DNA of 6,335 nt from positions 1-6,335 of the forward strand of contig JAHKLH010000094.1 of the NCBI GenBank assembly GCA_029856635.1. The letters are read 5' to 3'. Under the pieces are notes generated by a model. That model made no database searches. It saw only the letters and a list, made by a program, of their open reading frames with translations, and was not told where the DNA came from. Shown in pieces: positions 5,908-6,335 of the stretch. Source of the stretch: Candidatus Njordarchaeota archaeon. Its GTDB lineage: Archaea > Asgardarchaeota > Njordarchaeia > Njordarchaeales > JAHKLH01. Every line of letters begins with the position of its first letter. Positions within the stretch are counted from its first letter, which is position 1. The translations under genes were made by a program, and so were the position numbers.

Positions 5908-6335
5908 ATGGTGGGCATTAGAGTTTTCATTAAAATGAAATCTTTTACGGATCTAATTAGACTTTCAGTTTTTACCTCAATAATTTTTGATATAGCACCT
6001 CACATTTTCTACATAACTGACGAAAAAACGGCTTTCGTTCGTATTTTATTTTACTCTTTTCCATACCCACCAATGCAAGTGATATTTTACTCTGAAAATG
6101 TTCTACCGAAGGAGAAGTATGTTGAATACTCCTTCGAGAGAAAAGAAACATGGAATTGGGTGCACCCTGGGGCTATTAGGGATCCCTCAAAGAAATATGT
6201 GGCCGTATATTCCTTAGTATCTGCTGAAGATATTTCACAAGCAAAACATGAGAAAAATGTTTTTAATGTGCCTTTATGCCGGCTGAAGGACTTTGTAGAA
6301 ATTGCTAAGTTCGCGTCATTTTCAAAGGACATAAT
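5908..6335 (+). CDS. Unrecognised protein, N-terminal 142 codons (3' end outside window)
   Basis: An open frame runs from ATG 5908 to the right edge with no stop. The visible product starts MVGIRVFIKMKSF and is rich in aromatic and beta-branched residues: FYSFPYPPMQVIFYSE near residues 53-68, then charged segments LPKEKYVEYSFERKE, WNWVHPGAIRDPSKKY and a helix-like VPLCRLKDFVEIAKF. There is no clear signal peptide, although residues 14-40 are moderately hydrophobic, and no catalytic motif I recognise. Sense-strand codons look ordinary (Lys/Glu/Ile rich, like the neighbours), and the antisense reading at 6087-6332 is poorer. It has a TATA-like box at 5861-5870 and a GTGAT site upstream. ATG 5935 (Met10) is an alternative start. 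Existence as a gene is likely; function is unknown. Confidence 0.7.
   Translation, partial: MVGIRVFIKMKSFTDLIRLSVFTSIIFDIAPHIFYITDEKTAFVRILFYSFPYPPMQVIFYSENVLPKEKYVEYSFERKETWNWVHPGAIRDPSKKYVAVYSLVSAEDISQAKHEKNVFNVPLCRLKDFVEIAKFASFSKDI

Noticed and set aside
6087..6332. Minus-strand open frame opposite the right-hand gene.
   Set aside because: The plus-strand frame is longer, stays open to the edge and has promoter-like and ribosome-binding signals.

Overview
This is AT-rich DNA of archaeal character, most likely from a thermophilic member of the Thermoproteota (Crenarchaeota). Three things point that way: a tRNA gene with a small non-canonical intron in a bulge-helix-bulge fold and no encoded CCA; an archaeal-type (6-oxopurine) purine nucleoside/MTA phosphorylase end with a C-terminal CxC motif; and TATA-box promoters with short leaders. 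The mature tRNA is 51/76 G+C in otherwise AT-rich DNA, which suggests growth at high temperature. The species cannot be named from the sequence.

Layout, left to right. Bases 2-199 (+) hold the last 65 codons of a nucleoside phosphorylase of the MTAP/PNP family. It converges on a large minus-strand gene (253-2790) for a secreted, membrane-anchored subtilisin-like serine protease with an intact catalytic triad. A 76-bp divergent promoter region (2791-2866) with a 12-bp direct repeat separates the protease from a plus-strand TPR protein (2867-3451). The TPR gene ends only 6 bp from the 3' end of a minus-strand gene (3458-5695) for a very long coiled-coil protein ending in a winged-helix domain. 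Upstream of that gene, on the same strand, is an intron-containing tRNA-Thr(GGU) gene (5744-5838). It shares a symmetric TATA-like element with a divergent, unrecognised gene (5908 onward, +) that runs off the right edge.

The protein genes alternate in strand, so each is probably transcribed alone and no operon is visible. The TPR protein and the coiled-coil/winged-helix protein are both helical scaffold-type proteins, but nothing in the sequence ties them together beyond adjacency. The protease belongs to the cell surface, the phosphorylase to purine and methylthioadenosine salvage.

The observations most worth checking are the 19-nt intron in the tRNA variable loop, the coiled-coil/winged-helix protein (tandem 74-residue repeats, uncertain N-terminal membrane segment), the Asn-Trp-Ala substitution in the phosphorylase base-binding loop, and the two divergent promoter regions. 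I see no CRISPR array, insertion sequence, toxin-antitoxin pair or recognisable defence system here.
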